64,000 bases of DNA, taken from NCBI RefSeq assembly GCF_902506265.1, contig NZ_LR733556.1, forward strand, positions 2,660,144-2,724,143. The letters run 5' to 3'. The stretch's first letter is position 1. Each line of letters opens with the position of its first letter. A program made the translations under genes and the position numbers. The notes under the pieces are model-generated. The model searched no databases and was not told where the DNA came from. It saw only the letters and a list, made by a program, of their open reading frames with translations. This document shows positions 1 through 8,584 of this stretch, piece after piece. The DNA is from Flavobacterium sp. 9AF (GTDB lineage: Bacteria > Bacteroidota > Bacteroidia > Flavobacteriales > Flavobacteriaceae).

Positions 1-110
1 AACGATTTGGTTCTCATATACTTAAAATTCACCCGAAGATTAGGGCGCAAAATTACATAAAATTATTCATTAGAAGCATTAGCATTCGGGAGTTTTTTTA
101 AAGTTTCTAC

Positions 111-166
111 CTGCTTTCCGTTTTATCTCTCGATAAATCGAGAGGATGTCACTACAATCAGGGCTA
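111..166 (-). repeat. Dispersed palindromic repeat, copy A
   Basis: Read on the minus strand, this has a left arm AGCCCTGAT...CATCC (plus 145-166), a hairpin CTCTCGAT-AA-ATCGAGAG (128-145) and a right arm ending AGCAGG (plus 111-128). The left arm matches copy B at 20518-20593 at 17 of 22 positions and the right arm at 13 of 18, while the central hairpins differ completely. I infer a mobile or domesticated REP-like family. It lies beyond the terminator of the porin gene. Confidence 0.6.
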
Positions 167-182
167 GCTGTAAGCATAAGGT

Positions 183-210
183 AAAAAAAAATCCTTCTGT
201 TAAGAAGGAT
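183..210 (-). terminator. Rho-independent terminator of the FadL-like porin gene
   Basis: The arms ATCCTTCT (191-198) and AGAAGGAT (203-210) enclose a 4-nt loop. On the minus strand they are followed by a run of T (plus A-run 183-190). It lies 28 bp beyond the porin stop codon. Confidence 0.85.
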
Positions 211-238
211 CTGAATAAATACTTACTTTGTAGAGTTA

Positions 239-1720
239 TTAAAAATTAATAGAGTAAGTAAGCGTTACATTATTTTGTCTTGTTCTAATCCTTGCAGTAT
301 CATTCATGCCAGAAGAAACAAAATTTTGATTGTAATTTCTATCAGTATGAGAATAAGCTAAATCTAATTTGCTTTCTCCAAAGTTAAATCCTACACCTCC
401 TGAATAACCAGTTAAATCGCCAAGAGCATAATCTACTTTATAAGGACTTTCGTCAAAACGATAACCTGCTCGTAAACTAAATTGCTTAATTCTATATTCG
501 CCACCTATACGTACTTCTAATGATGTTTTTAAATTATCAGCCATAAAAGAATTTAGATTCACATAAGCAGGATCATTAGTAGGAGAGAATCTAGTAATAC
601 TATAATCTTTTAAAGAAGCATCTATACTAATAAGCCCTTTTTTCTTAAATATATAAGAAGCGCTACCTGTAAGCTTTTGAGAGGTTTGTAATCTATAAGT
701 AGGATATACATTCAATACGTTAGGATCAAAACTATCAACATAGGTATTTGCACCATCAATAGAAACGGCTCTTATTCTCTGCGATAATTCATCATTTAAA
801 CGATACCAAGTAGGAGATTCGTAAGCAACACCTAAACGTAATTCTTCAATAGGCTGAAAAATAGCACCCAAATTCATTGAAAACCCAGCACCATAAGTGT
901 ATAATTCGTTATCAAACTTAATCTCTGTAACACCAATATTTGGGTCATTATGATTTCTTTCTAAAACGGTTGATTTTCTTACATAGTCTGTAAAATGAGC
1001 ATTTAGATTTAGCCCCAAATAAAGTTTGTCTTTATAAGAAGTAGCAAAGTTAAAGGCTAATTTACCGTTATAACCATTGCTAACAATATAATTTTCTTGA
1101 TAAAAATTTCCAGGAGGAATATTACTAGTATAAGTGTCTGGAGAATCTGGGTCAAATAGATAGGTGTTGTAGCCTAAATAAGCTTGTTGTTCAGGGAAAC
1201 TTAATTCTGCATAAGTATAATTATCTAAGACCGAAACAGGTATTCCTTGTGCAAAATTTAAAAAATAATTACCTATTGTGTTATTAGGATTTGTACCAGC
1301 AGAAAATAACCTATCATCTAAATTATTTGTATTTTCATAATTGATAGCCAAAGAAAACTTTTTCCAATCTGTTTTTCCACTTTGGTCGGCAAATACAAAA
1401 ACAGCACCTATTTGGTTTAAATCCAAAATACTATAACTATCGGATGTTCTTCCACCAAAATAATTAGATTTATTATAAGTGTTGAAACTACTTGCTGTTA
1501 TAGAAGCCATATTGTGGTTAAAAATGGCAGAACCTGCAGGGTTAATATTTATGGCAGATAAATCTCCTCCTAAGGATCCAAATGCTCCACTCATGGCTCT
1601 AAATCGTGCTGTTCCTGTAAGATTATCCATAGAATAACGTAAAGCGTCTTGTACTGTAGTTTCTTGACTCATTCCTGTATAACCAAAAGTGAGAAGAAGT
1701 AGCATATATATTTTTTTCAT
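239..1720 (-). CDS. OmpP1/FadL-family outer-membrane transport protein
   Basis: A predicted outer-membrane beta-barrel of the OmpP1/FadL (hydrophobic-substrate transporter) family, 493 aa. I chose the methionine at 1720 because it starts a standard signal peptide (MKKIYMLLLL...GMSQ); an upstream in-frame ATG at 1738 would add six residues in front of it. The mature N-terminus contains the family-typical stretch around ALRYS, RAMSGAFGSLGGDLSA and NPAGSA. Alternating beta-strand sequence follows, and the protein ends in an aromatic residue (SINF) as expected for BamA-dependent insertion. The Gly/Tyr-rich lipoprotein gene lies 100 bp or so upstream on the same strand, and a terminator follows. 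The substrate cannot be told from sequence. Family call is confident. Confidence 0.88.
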   Translation of the reverse strand: MKKIYMLLLLTFGYTGMSQETTVQDALRYSMDNLTGTARFRAMSGAFGSLGGDLSAININPAGSAIFNHNMASITASSFNTYNKSNYFGGRTSDSYSILDLNQIGAVFVFADQSGKTDWKKFSLAINYENTNNLDDRLFSAGTNPNNTIGNYFLNFAQGIPVSVLDNYTYAELSFPEQQAYLGYNTYLFDPDSPDTYTSNIPPGNFYQENYIVSNGYNGKLAFNFATSYKDKLYLGLNLNAHFTDYVRKSTVLERNHNDPNIGVTEIKFDNELYTYGAGFSMNLGAIFQPIEELRLGVAYESPTWYRLNDELSQRIRAVSIDGANTYVDSFDPNVLNVYPTYRLQTSQKLTGSASYIFKKKGLISIDASLKDYSITRFSPTNDPAYVNLNSFMADNLKTSLEVRIGGEYRIKQFSLRAGYRFDESPYKVDYALGDLTGYSGGVGFNFGESKLDLAYSHTDRNYNQNFVSSGMNDTARIRTRQNNVTLTYSINF

Positions 1721-1834
1721 GAATTTTATTTTTAGCAATTTATTTTAACCTAAATTTAGTTTCTGCTTAAAAAAATGGCATACTTATCTAATCTAAAAAT
1801 AGGCCTAAAAGTTATAACAATGTATAGGGAAATT

Positions 1835-2854
1835 TTATCCTCTTCCACCTCTTCCGCCTCCAGATCGGCCACCACCACCTCCTGATGATCTGCCACCACC
1901 AGACGATGAGCCACCACCATAAGAACCGCCTGAACTTCTAGAAGGAGTGTAACTTCCTCCAGAGCTTCTAGTAGATGAACTACTACTTCTTGTTGGAGAA
2001 TTTGAATAGGAGTTTGAATTAGAATATGAATTATTTCTAGGCGTAGAATATGTATTTCTTGTGCTAGAAGAATTTCTTGTGTTAGAATAGGTATTTCTTG
2101 TTCCTGAATTTCTAGTTCCGTTGAAGTTGCTTGAAGTGTTAGATGATCTTCTTGCGTTATTGTAATTGGTTGAATAACGATTTCCATTAGTTGAATTGTA
2201 ATAACTAGAACCGCCTCTTCTTCCAGAATTGTAAACTATATTTCTACCACCTCTATTATAATATCCATTGTAACCATAATATCCAGAATAGTAAGGGCTA
2301 TAATAACCACTCCATCCTGGGCCATACCAAGAATTCCATCCCCATCCCCAACTAGGTCCGTACCAAGAATTCCATCCCCATGAAGCACCATAATAAGGAT
2401 AACCCCATCCCCAACTTGAACCATACCAATTGTTCCAACCTATTCCCCAATATGGAGAATACCAATTATTCCAACCCCAATTGTCATAATAATTGATAGT
2501 GACATTGCTAGAATTGTTTCCCCATCCAGCATATTGGGAATTGGTATCATAATTTCTATATACTGTTACTACAGTATCATTTTCTTCTGAAGAGTAGTTG
2601 TCAACATCAGTAAAGTAAGTGTAATCGTTTTGCATGTTTCTAAATTGTTCTGAATATTTATTAGATTTCTCCATATTTTGTTCAGAATATTTATTTTCAA
2701 CATTACTTTCGTTTCTTTGATTAGAACCATACACTCCATCATTATCATAATAAGAAGAATTTTGGTAAGAACCACATGAAACGAAAAGTACACTTAGAAT
2801 TCCTGTTAAAGAAAACAAGTGAAATTTTCTTAAAAATGGTAAATTAACTTTCAT
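1835..2854 (-). CDS. Low-complexity Gly/Tyr/Trp/Ser-rich lipoprotein
   Basis: No enzyme family recognised. The N-terminus is a lipoprotein signal ending VLFVSC, giving a predicted lipidated Cys27. Residues about 30-100 are Asn/Ser/Tyr-rich. Residues about 105-200 are a Trp/Tyr/Gly/Asn repeat built on units like GWGWNSWYGP, visible in DNA as near-duplicate segments around 2326-2382. The last third is Ser/Arg/Asn-rich and ends in a glycine-arginine tail (GGGRGGRG). Such composition suggests a surface-exposed structural or adhesive lipoprotein, but this is inference. It is transcribed divergently from proS and is followed by the porin gene on the same strand. Two long ORFs in other frames (near 1756-2187 and 2236-2424) are artefacts of the repetitive codons. 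Confidence 0.8.
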   Translation of the reverse strand: MKVNLPFLRKFHLFSLTGILSVLFVSCGSYQNSSYYDNDGVYGSNQRNESNVENKYSEQNMEKSNKYSEQFRNMQNDYTYFTDVDNYSSEENDTVVTVYRNYDTNSQYAGWGNNSSNVTINYYDNWGWNNWYSPYWGIGWNNWYGSSWGWGYPYYGASWGWNSWYGPSWGWGWNSWYGPGWSGYYSPYYSGYYGYNGYYNRGGRNIVYNSGRRGGSSYYNSTNGNRYSTNYNNARRSSNTSSNFNGTRNSGTRNTYSNTRNSSSTRNTYSTPRNNSYSNSNSYSNSPTRSSSSSTRSSGGSYTPSRSSGGSYGGGSSSGGGRSSGGGGGRSGGGRGGRG

Positions 2855-2871
2855 AACGTTTTTTTTTATTG

Positions 2872-2899
2872 TTGGACATCACAAAAATAGTTAGTTTTG
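2872..2899 (+). promoter_or_regulatory. proS promoter (TTG-N17-TAGTTTTG)
   Basis: TTG at 2872-2874 and TAGTTTTG at 2892-2899 match the Bacteroidota sigma-A consensus TTG / TAnnTTTG, 55 bp before the proS ATG. On the other strand CAAAAATA at 2882-2889 reads TATTTTTG, a candidate -7 box for the divergent lipoprotein gene, although it has no good TTG partner. The two promoters would overlap. Confidence 0.65.
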
Positions 2900-2953
2900 C
2901 GTAACTTTTTAGTTAAAATAAATATAAACAAAATTTATGCCAAAACCTAGATA

Positions 2954-4432
2954 ATGAGCAAAAACTTAACAACAAGAGCAGAAGATTATTCAAAATGGTA
3001 TAACGAATTAGTAGTTAAAGCTGATTTGGCCGAGAATTCAGGAGTTAGAGGATGTATGGTTATCAAACCTTACGGATATGCAATTTGGGAAAAAATGCAA
3101 GGTGAATTAGATAGAATGTTTAAAGAAACGGGTCACACAAATGCTTATTTTCCACTTTTTGTTCCTAAAAGTATGTTTGAAGCAGAAGAAACAAACGCAG
3201 AAGGTTTTGCTAAAGAATGTGCTATAGTAACTCATTATAGATTAACTAATGATCCTGATCATAAGGGAAAATTGATAGTTGATCCAGAAGCTAAGTTAGA
3301 AGAAGAATTAATTGTAAGACCTACTAGTGAAGCAATCATTTGGAGTACTTATAAAGGTTGGGTGCAATCTTATAGAGATTTACCGCTTTTAATAAATCAA
3401 TGGGCAAATGTGGTGCGTTGGGAAATGAGAACCCGTTTGTTTTTAAGAACAGCAGAGTTTTTATGGCAAGAAGGACATACCGCACATGCTAGTAAAGCAG
3501 AAGCGATAGAAGAATCTGAAAAAATGATGAATGTTTATGCTGATTTTGTTCAAAATTTTATGGCAATTCCTGTTGTAAAAGGACTTAAAACAGAATCAGA
3601 ACGATTTGCAGGGGCAGATGAAACGTATTGTATTGAAGCTTTAATGCAAGATGGAAAAGCCTTGCAGGCAGGAACTTCTCATTTTTTAGGTCAGAATTTT
3701 GCTAAGGCTTTTGATGTGAAATTTACAAGTAAGGAAGGAAAACTAGAACATGTTTGGGGAACTTCTTGGGGTGTTTCAACTCGTTTAATGGGGGCCTTGG
3801 TTATGACGCATTCAGATGATAATGGTTTAGTATTGCCACCAAATTTAGCGCCTATACAAGTGGTTATTGTACCTATTTATAAGAACGAAGAACAATTTGA
3901 TGCGATATCGGAAGAAGTAAATAAGTTAGTTGTTTCGTTGCGAAAATTAAATATTTCTGTTAAATTTGATAATAGAGATACTCATAAACCAGGATTTAAA
4001 TTTGCAGAATGGGAATTAAAAGGTGTTCCTGTGCGTTTGGCAATAGGTCCTAAAGACCTAGAGAATGGAACCTATGAAGTAGCGAGGAGAGATACATTAA
4101 CAAAAGAATTAGTGACTAAAGAAGGTATTGAGTCTTATATTCAAGACTTGTTAGATACTATACAGAAGGATTTATTTACTAGAGCGGTAGATTACAGAGC
4201 GCTTCATATAACAGAAGTAAATACATTTGACGAATTTAAAGATGTTTTAGAAAACAAAGGAGGTTTTATTTCTGCGCATTGGGATGGAACAGCTGAAACT
4301 GAAGAAAAGATAAAAGATCTTACAAAAGCAACTATTCGTTGTATTCCTTTAAATAGAGTAGAAGAAGCTGGAAGCTGCGTTTTTACTGGGCTTCCGTCAA
4401 AAGGAAGAGTGCTTTTTGCTAAGGCATATTAA
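2954..4432 (+). CDS. proS: Prolyl-tRNA synthetase (eukaryote/archaeal-like type)
   Basis: Charges tRNA-Pro with proline in the cytoplasm. At 492 aa it matches the short ProRS class without the bacterial editing insertion. Class II motif 2 is visible as [15 protein letters not shown] from about residue 155, followed by [15 protein letters not shown] precedes it. The anticodon-binding domain begins near residue 285 ([10 protein letters not shown]), and a C-terminal domain ends in the sequence KAY; a terminal Tyr is typical of this class. It has its own promoter at 2872-2899. Two tRNA-Glu genes and rpsT follow on the same strand, giving a translation-related block. Confidence 0.97.
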   Translation: MSKNLTTRAEDYSKWYNELVVKADLAENSGVRGCMVIKPYGYAIWEKMQGELDRMFKETGHTNAYFPLFVPKSMFEAEETNAEGFAKECAIVTHYRLTNDPDHKGKLIVDPEAKLEEELIVRPTSEAIIWSTYKGWVQSYRDLPLLINQWANVVRWEMRTRLFLRTAEFLWQEGHTAHASKAEAIEESEKMMNVYADFVQNFMAIPVVKGLKTESERFAGADETYCIEALMQDGKALQAGTSHFLGQNFAKAFDVKFTSKEGKLEHVWGTSWGVSTRLMGALVMTHSDDNGLVLPPNLAPIQVVIVPIYKNEEQFDAISEEVNKLVVSLRKLNISVKFDNRDTHKPGFKFAEWELKGVPVRLAIGPKDLENGTYEVARRDTLTKELVTKEGIESYIQDLLDTIQKDLFTRAVDYRALHITEVNTFDEFKDVLENKGGFISAHWDGTAETEEKIKDLTKATIRCIPLNRVEEAGSCVFTGLPSKGRVLFAKAY

Positions 4433-4460
4433 AAAAAAATAAAAATTTTTCTAAAGATGC

Positions 4461-4490
4461 TTGCAGGAATAAAAAAAAGTTGTAGTTTTG
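4461..4490 (+). promoter_or_regulatory. Promoter of the tRNA-Glu pair (TTG-N19-TAGTTTTG)
   Basis: TTG at 4461-4463 and TAGTTTTG at 4483-4490 match the Bacteroidota promoter consensus, 21 bp before the first tRNA. It starts just after the proS stop, so the tRNAs can be transcribed independently of proS. Confidence 0.75.
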
Positions 4491-4511
4491 CATCCGCATT
4501 AGAGAAATAAT

Positions 4512-4583
4512 GGTCCGTTCGTCTAGGGGTTAGGACGCCAGGTTTTCATCCTGGTAACACGGGTTCGATTCCCGTACGGACTA
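4512..4583 (+). tRNA. tRNA-Glu (anticodon TTC), copy 1
   Basis: A 72-nt cloverleaf. The acceptor stem GGTCCGT pairs with ACGGACT (first pair is a G-U wobble), with discriminator A at 4583. The anticodon stem CCAGG/CCTGG encloses loop TTTTCAT with anticodon TTC. The T arm is CGGG-TTCGATT-CCCG. CCA is not encoded. A second copy follows 15 nt downstream. Confidence 0.97.
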
Positions 4584-4598
4584 CAAATTTTACTCAAT

Positions 4599-4670
4599 GG
4601 CCCGTTCGTCTATCGGTTAGGACGCCAGGTTTTCATCCTGGTAAGAGGGGTTCGATTCCCCTACGGGCTA
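4599..4670 (+). tRNA. tRNA-Glu (anticodon TTC), copy 2
   Basis: A 72-nt cloverleaf nearly identical to copy 1, with the same anticodon loop. Differences include paired changes: acceptor pair 3-70 is C-G instead of T-A, and the T stem is GGGG/CCCC instead of CGGG/CCCG. The D loop differs at two positions. A weak hairpin (AGTTTTA 4688-4694, TAAAACT 4700-4706) follows and may end the transcript. Confidence 0.97.
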
Positions 4671-4829
4671 CAAATTAGTTGTGAAATAGTTTTATAAAAT
4701 AAAACTTTAGTGTCTCAAAGATTTATTTTATTAGTTAAAACCAAAGTGATTATTTAAAAGTAATTGTGGGAGGTTTTTCTTTTTTAACTAGTAGTTTATA
4801 ATAATTATTACAATTAAAAAAAGTACAAA

Positions 4830-5081
4830 ATGGCAAATCATAAATCTGCTTTAAAAAGAATTAGAAGTAACGAGAAAAAAAGAGTATTAAATAGATACCA
4901 ACATAAAACAACTCGTAATGCTATAAAATCAATTCGTTTAGCTACTGACAAAGCAGAAGCTTCATCAAAGTTGTCTTCAGTAATCTCTATGATTGATAAG
5001 TTAGCTAAGAAAAATATTATTCATACGAACAAGGCTTCAAACTTAAAATCAAAATTAACTAAGCACGTAGCATCTTTATAA
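4830..5081 (+). CDS. rpsT: 30S ribosomal protein S20
   Basis: Binds 16S rRNA early in small-subunit assembly. The 83-aa, Lys/Arg-rich protein starts MANHKSALKRIRSNEKKR, the family-typical N-terminus, and has the NRYQHK and LHK/KNIIHTNKA-type segments of S20. The length fits the family. A leader of about 160 bp separates it from the second tRNA-Glu; S20 synthesis is autoregulated in other bacteria, but I see no defined element in the leader. A strong terminator follows at 5102-5130. Confidence 0.97.
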   Translation: MANHKSALKRIRSNEKKRVLNRYQHKTTRNAIKSIRLATDKAEASSKLSSVISMIDKLAKKNIIHTNKASNLKSKLTKHVASL

Positions 5082-5101
5082 TTTATAAAGTAAAAATATT
5101 T

Positions 5102-5130
5102 AAAAGCTCTCTAATTTGAGAGCTTTTTTT
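5102..5130 (+). terminator. Terminator after rpsT
   Basis: A perfect 10-bp stem AAAAGCTCTC (5102-5111) / GAGAGCTTTT (5118-5127) with a 6-nt loop and a T run to 5130. Confidence 0.92.
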
Positions 5131-5198
5131 GTATGTTATATTTGTGTTATTTGTAATTTACTTATTTCATATATAGTGTTTTATCCAAAAAAATACCT

Positions 5199-5206
5199 TA
5201 ATTTTG
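5199..5206 (+). promoter_or_regulatory. typA -7 promoter element TAATTTTG
   Basis: TAATTTTG fits the TAnnTTTG consensus 21 bp before the typA ATG and after the rpsT terminator. No exact TTG is present at the usual -33 distance. Confidence 0.5.
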
Positions 5207-5227
5207 CACCTTCAAAAAAATAGTTAA

Positions 5228-7024
5228 ATGACGTCTATTAGAAACATCGCAATTATTGCACACGTTGACCATGGTAAAACTACATTGGTTGATAAAATTA
5301 TGTATCACTGTCAATTGTTTCGTGAAAACGAAAATACAGGTGATTTAATCCTTGATAACAACGATTTAGAGCGAGAAAGAGGAATTACAATTACGTCTAA
5401 AAATGTATCTGTAGTTTACAAAGGAACTAAAATTAATATTATTGATACACCAGGTCACGCTGATTTTGGTGGAGAAGTGGAACGTGTACTTAATATGGCT
5501 GACGGTGTTTGCTTATTAGTGGATGCATTTGAAGGACCTATGCCTCAAACGCGATTTGTATTACAAAAAGCAATCAGTTTAGGTTTAAAACCATGTGTAG
5601 TAATCAATAAAGTTGATAAAGAAAACTGTACTCCTGAAGAAGTGCATGAAAAAGTTTTTGACTTAATGTTTGAATTAGGAGCAGAAGAGTGGCAATTAGA
5701 TTTCCCAACGGTATATGGCTCAGCTAAAAACAACTGGATGTCGGATGATTGGAAAAATCAAACTCAAAATATTGAACCATTATTAGATATGGTTTTAGAG
5801 AATGTTCCAGCACCTAAAGTTTCTGAAGGTACACCTCAAATGTTAATTACTTCGTTAGATTTCTCAAGTTTTACAGGCCGTATAGCTATTGGACGTCTGC
5901 AAAGAGGTGTTTTGAAAGAAGGTATGAACATTTCATTGGTAAAAAGAGATGGTAAAATTATAAAATCTAAAATTAAAGAATTACATACTTTTGAAGGTTT
6001 AGGACGTAAAAAAGTAGCTGAAGTTGTCGCAGGAGATATCTGTGCTTTAGTTGGTTTAGAAGGATTTGAAATTGGGGATACTGTTGCTGATTTTGAAAAT
6101 CCAGAAGCTTTAGAAACTATTGCAATCGATGAGCCTACGATGAGTATGTTGTTCACTATTAATGATTCGCCATTCTTTGGTAAAGAAGGTAAATTTGTAA
6201 CGTCTCGTCATATTAAAGATCGTTTGACTAAAGAGTTAGAGAAAAATTTAGCATTACGTGTACAAGAAACAGATAGTGCTGATAAATTCTTGGTTTTTGG
6301 TCGTGGAGTACTTCACTTATCGGTTTTAATTGAAACCATGAGAAGAGAAGGATATGAATTACAAATTGGACAACCTCAAGTAATTATTAAAGAAATTGAT
6401 GGTGTAAAATGTGAGCCAATTGAGGAATTAACAATCGATTTACCAGAAAATTTATCGGGTAGAGCTGTAGAATTTGTGACCATTCGTAAGGGAGAAATGT
6501 TAAGTATGGAACCTAAAGGAGAGCGAATGATTATTAAATTTAATATTCCTTCTCGAGGAATTATTGGTTTACGTAACCAATTGTTAACAGCAACTGCAGG
6601 TGAAGCTATTATGGCTCATAGATTTATTGAATACCAGCCTTATAAAGGTGAAATTCCAGGACGTTTAAGTGGTTCTTTAATTTCTATGGAAAATGGTAAA
6701 GCAATTCCTTATTCAATTGATAAATTACAAGAAAGAGGTAAATTCTTTGTTGATCCTAATGAAGATATCTATGAAGGTCAGGTAATTGGTGAAAACTCTC
6801 GTGGTGATGATATGGTGGTAAACGTTACGAAGACTAAAAAATTAACGAACGTACGTTCTTCTGGAGCTGATGATAAAGCGAGAATTATTCCTGCAATAAA
6901 ATTCTCTTTAGAAGAAGCGTTAGAATATATTCAAAAAGATGAATATGTTGAAGTAACCCCAAAATCGTTACGTTTGCGTAAGATTTATTTAAATGAAAAC
7001 GACAGAAAGCGTTTTAAAATGTAA
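5228..7024 (+). CDS. typA: Ribosome-associated GTPase TypA/BipA
   Basis: A translational GTPase of the EF-G/LepA superfamily that acts on the ribosome under stress or cold and in subunit assembly. At 598 aa it is full length. The G1 P-loop AHVDHGKTTLVDK is at about residues 10-22, the switch II motif DTPGHADF is near residue 76, and NKVDKE (G4) follows. The switch I region contains RERGITITSKN. Domain III/V sequence and the C-terminal TypA-specific domain (PSRGIIGLRNQLLTAT) are present. It stands alone between terminators and is followed by one small gene. Confidence 0.97.
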   Translation: MTSIRNIAIIAHVDHGKTTLVDKIMYHCQLFRENENTGDLILDNNDLERERGITITSKNVSVVYKGTKINIIDTPGHADFGGEVERVLNMADGVCLLVDAFEGPMPQTRFVLQKAISLGLKPCVVINKVDKENCTPEEVHEKVFDLMFELGAEEWQLDFPTVYGSAKNNWMSDDWKNQTQNIEPLLDMVLENVPAPKVSEGTPQMLITSLDFSSFTGRIAIGRLQRGVLKEGMNISLVKRDGKIIKSKIKELHTFEGLGRKKVAEVVAGDICALVGLEGFEIGDTVADFENPEALETIAIDEPTMSMLFTINDSPFFGKEGKFVTSRHIKDRLTKELEKNLALRVQETDSADKFLVFGRGVLHLSVLIETMRREGYELQIGQPQVIIKEIDGVKCEPIEELTIDLPENLSGRAVEFVTIRKGEMLSMEPKGERMIIKFNIPSRGIIGLRNQLLTATAGEAIMAHRFIEYQPYKGEIPGRLSGSLISMENGKAIPYSIDKLQERGKFFVDPNEDIYEGQVIGENSRGDDMVVNVTKTKKLTNVRSSGADDKARIIPAIKFSLEEALEYIQKDEYVEVTPKSLRLRKIYLNENDRKRFKM

Positions 7025-7031
7025 ATAATAT

Positions 7032-7059
7032 AAACTGCCTTGAAAGAGGCAGTTTTTTT
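7032..7059 (+). terminator. Terminator after typA
   Basis: The stem AAACTGCC (7032-7039) / GGCAGTTT (7048-7055) has an 8-nt loop and a T run to 7059. Confidence 0.9.
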
Positions 7060-7072
7060 ATAATATATTAGT

Positions 7073-7513
7073 ATGAAAGTAAAATTAAAATATGGAATAG
7101 ATCAATTACTGTTTGGAATGAAGCAAAAAGATGTAGAAGCTATTTATGGTAAACCAAACAAACAATATATTGATGAAGAAGATAATATTGTATATGTATA
7201 TAATACATATAAAATGCGTTTAACCTTTTATGACGAAGAGGAATTGCGCTTAGGATACATTACTTCAATAAATGAAGATTTGGAGTTATTTGACACTAAA
7301 ATAATTGGTAAATCTTGGAATGAAGTAAATCAATTGTTGCAAAATAACAAGTTAAAAGATTTTGAAACAGAAATAGTAGATGGAACAGAAAATTATTTCT
7401 TTGAAGATTCTTGGCTTTTTGTAAATGTGGATTATGATCAGGTTTTTAAAATTGAAATTGGAGCAGTATTTACGAATCAAGATGAATTTGATTGGAAATT
7501 TTATACAAAATAA
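7073..7513 (+). CDS. Conserved hypothetical protein, 146 aa
   Basis: Not recognised as a named family. It is acidic, with no signal peptide or membrane segment, so it is probably cytoplasmic. The N-terminal stretch LLFGMKQKDVEAIYGKP is reminiscent of small beta/alpha modules that begin 'G.s..dv...lG.P' (SmpA/OmlA-like wording), but the similarity is too short to assign. Tyr, Asp and Glu are frequent. It starts 14 bp beyond the typA terminator, so it may depend on readthrough. A bidirectional terminator follows. Confidence 0.75.
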   Translation: MKVKLKYGIDQLLFGMKQKDVEAIYGKPNKQYIDEEDNIVYVYNTYKMRLTFYDEEELRLGYITSINEDLELFDTKIIGKSWNEVNQLLQNNKLKDFETEIVDGTENYFFEDSWLFVNVDYDQVFKIEIGAVFTNQDEFDWKFYTK

Positions 7514-7520
7514 ATAATTA

Positions 7521-7545
7521 AAAAGCCCTTATCTGGGCTTTTTTT
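7521..7545. terminator. Bidirectional terminator between convergent genes
   Basis: The stem AAAAGCCC (7521-7528) / GGGCTTTT (7535-7542) has a 6-nt loop, with a T run on the plus strand and an A run upstream that serves the minus-strand gene ending at 7544. Confidence 0.88.
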
Positions 7546-8533
7546 AGTTCTGATTGATATTATTTTTTTCAAGTATCTTATTGAAAGTTTCTAAATTATT
7601 TTTGTTTTTAAATTCTGAATAGAGCATTTGTATTATTTTTTCGGCATCAGAACGATAAGGTGATTTTTGTTGAATGTAAATTATATAGGCTTTACACATA
7701 TTGTCTAAAGCTTTCTCAAAATCATTTAGGTTTTGGAAATAAATTAGCCCAATACCATAAAATACTTCAGGATTATCGGGTTGAATATCTCTTAATTTTT
7801 CATAAGCTTTAATCGCTTTTTTATATTCTTTTTTATAAGAATAAGCGATGGCAATATTTTGTAAAGGTAATAGTCCATTTGGATCAATTTTTAAAGATTT
7901 CTCATATGCTTTAATCGCCTCATCAAATTGATTTAATTTCCTATATGAAACTCCCATATTGTCGTATGCAAAGGCAAAATTAGGATCAACTGTTACCGCT
8001 TTTTTATAGAAGTTAATTGCTTTTTCGTATTCTTCAGCTTCAGAGGCTTCTAAGCCATAGTTGTAATATTCTAAAGCTAATGTGTTGTTAGATAGTGAAT
8101 TATTATTCAATTTGTCATTTGTAGCAATTTTACTTTTTAAAGCGACACAATTATTTAATAAATATCTTTCTAATTCATAATAGGCTTCTTTATATTGCTT
8201 TGATTCTGGATTAGAGGCGATAACTATGTTTACATCCTTCTTTTTTGTTTTGGTACTATCATTTGCCGGTTCTGTATCTATCTCAATATTTGCAATTTGT
8301 AAACCAAATTGATAAACTGTAACTTGTTTGTCTATACAAGTATTTATTTCAGAAGCAATCGAATCTTTAATTTTATTATAAGTACTTATTGAGTCAATAC
8401 ATTCGCATGCATTTTCTGATAATTCTTTTAAGAAGTTTTCCTTATTAAATTTAAAATTTTCTTTTTTCTTTTCTTGCGCAAAGTTTTCAGAGATGGTTAA
8501 TAAGATAACAAGTAATAATAAATTTGATTTCAT
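7544..8533 (-). CDS. Secreted tetratricopeptide-repeat protein
   Basis: A 329-aa protein with an N-terminal signal peptide (LLLLVILLTISENFAQ). The first domain (residues about 30-140) contains the pair CEC near residue 46 and further Cys residues. From about residue 155 it has at least three TPR units with the usual pattern (EEYEKAINFYKKAVTVDPN; FDEAIKAYEKSLKIDPN; YKKAIKAYEKLRDIQPD). It is likely a periplasmic or membrane-associated scaffold. Its partner is unknown. The ClC channel gene lies 51 bp upstream on the same strand. Confidence 0.85.
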   Translation of the reverse strand: MKSNLLLLVILLTISENFAQEKKKENFKFNKENFLKELSENACECIDSISTYNKIKDSIASEINTCIDKQVTVYQFGLQIANIEIDTEPANDSTKTKKKDVNIVIASNPESKQYKEAYYELERYLLNNCVALKSKIATNDKLNNNSLSNNTLALEYYNYGLEASEAEEYEKAINFYKKAVTVDPNFAFAYDNMGVSYRKLNQFDEAIKAYEKSLKIDPNGLLPLQNIAIAYSYKKEYKKAIKAYEKLRDIQPDNPEVFYGIGLIYFQNLNDFEKALDNMCKAYIIYIQQKSPYRSDAEKIIQMLYSEFKNKNNLETFNKILEKNNINQN

Positions 8534-8584
8534 AATTGTAAGATTAGGATTCTAAATATATTATTAAAAAAGTTCAAAAAAAAA

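Noticed and set aside
1756..2424. Two ORFs on the minus strand (1756-2187 and 2236-2424) antiparallel in frame to the lipoprotein gene
   Set aside because: They overlap the lipoprotein in another frame and are made only of the repetitive Gly/Tyr/Trp codons, with no recognisable protein pattern.
4671..4829. Riboswitch or S20 autoregulatory element in the rpsT leader
   Set aside because: Apart from a weak hairpin at 4688-4706, no defined conserved structure is visible.
5545..6156. Minus-strand ORFs within typA
   Set aside because: They lie wholly inside a clear typA gene and show no family motif or promoter.
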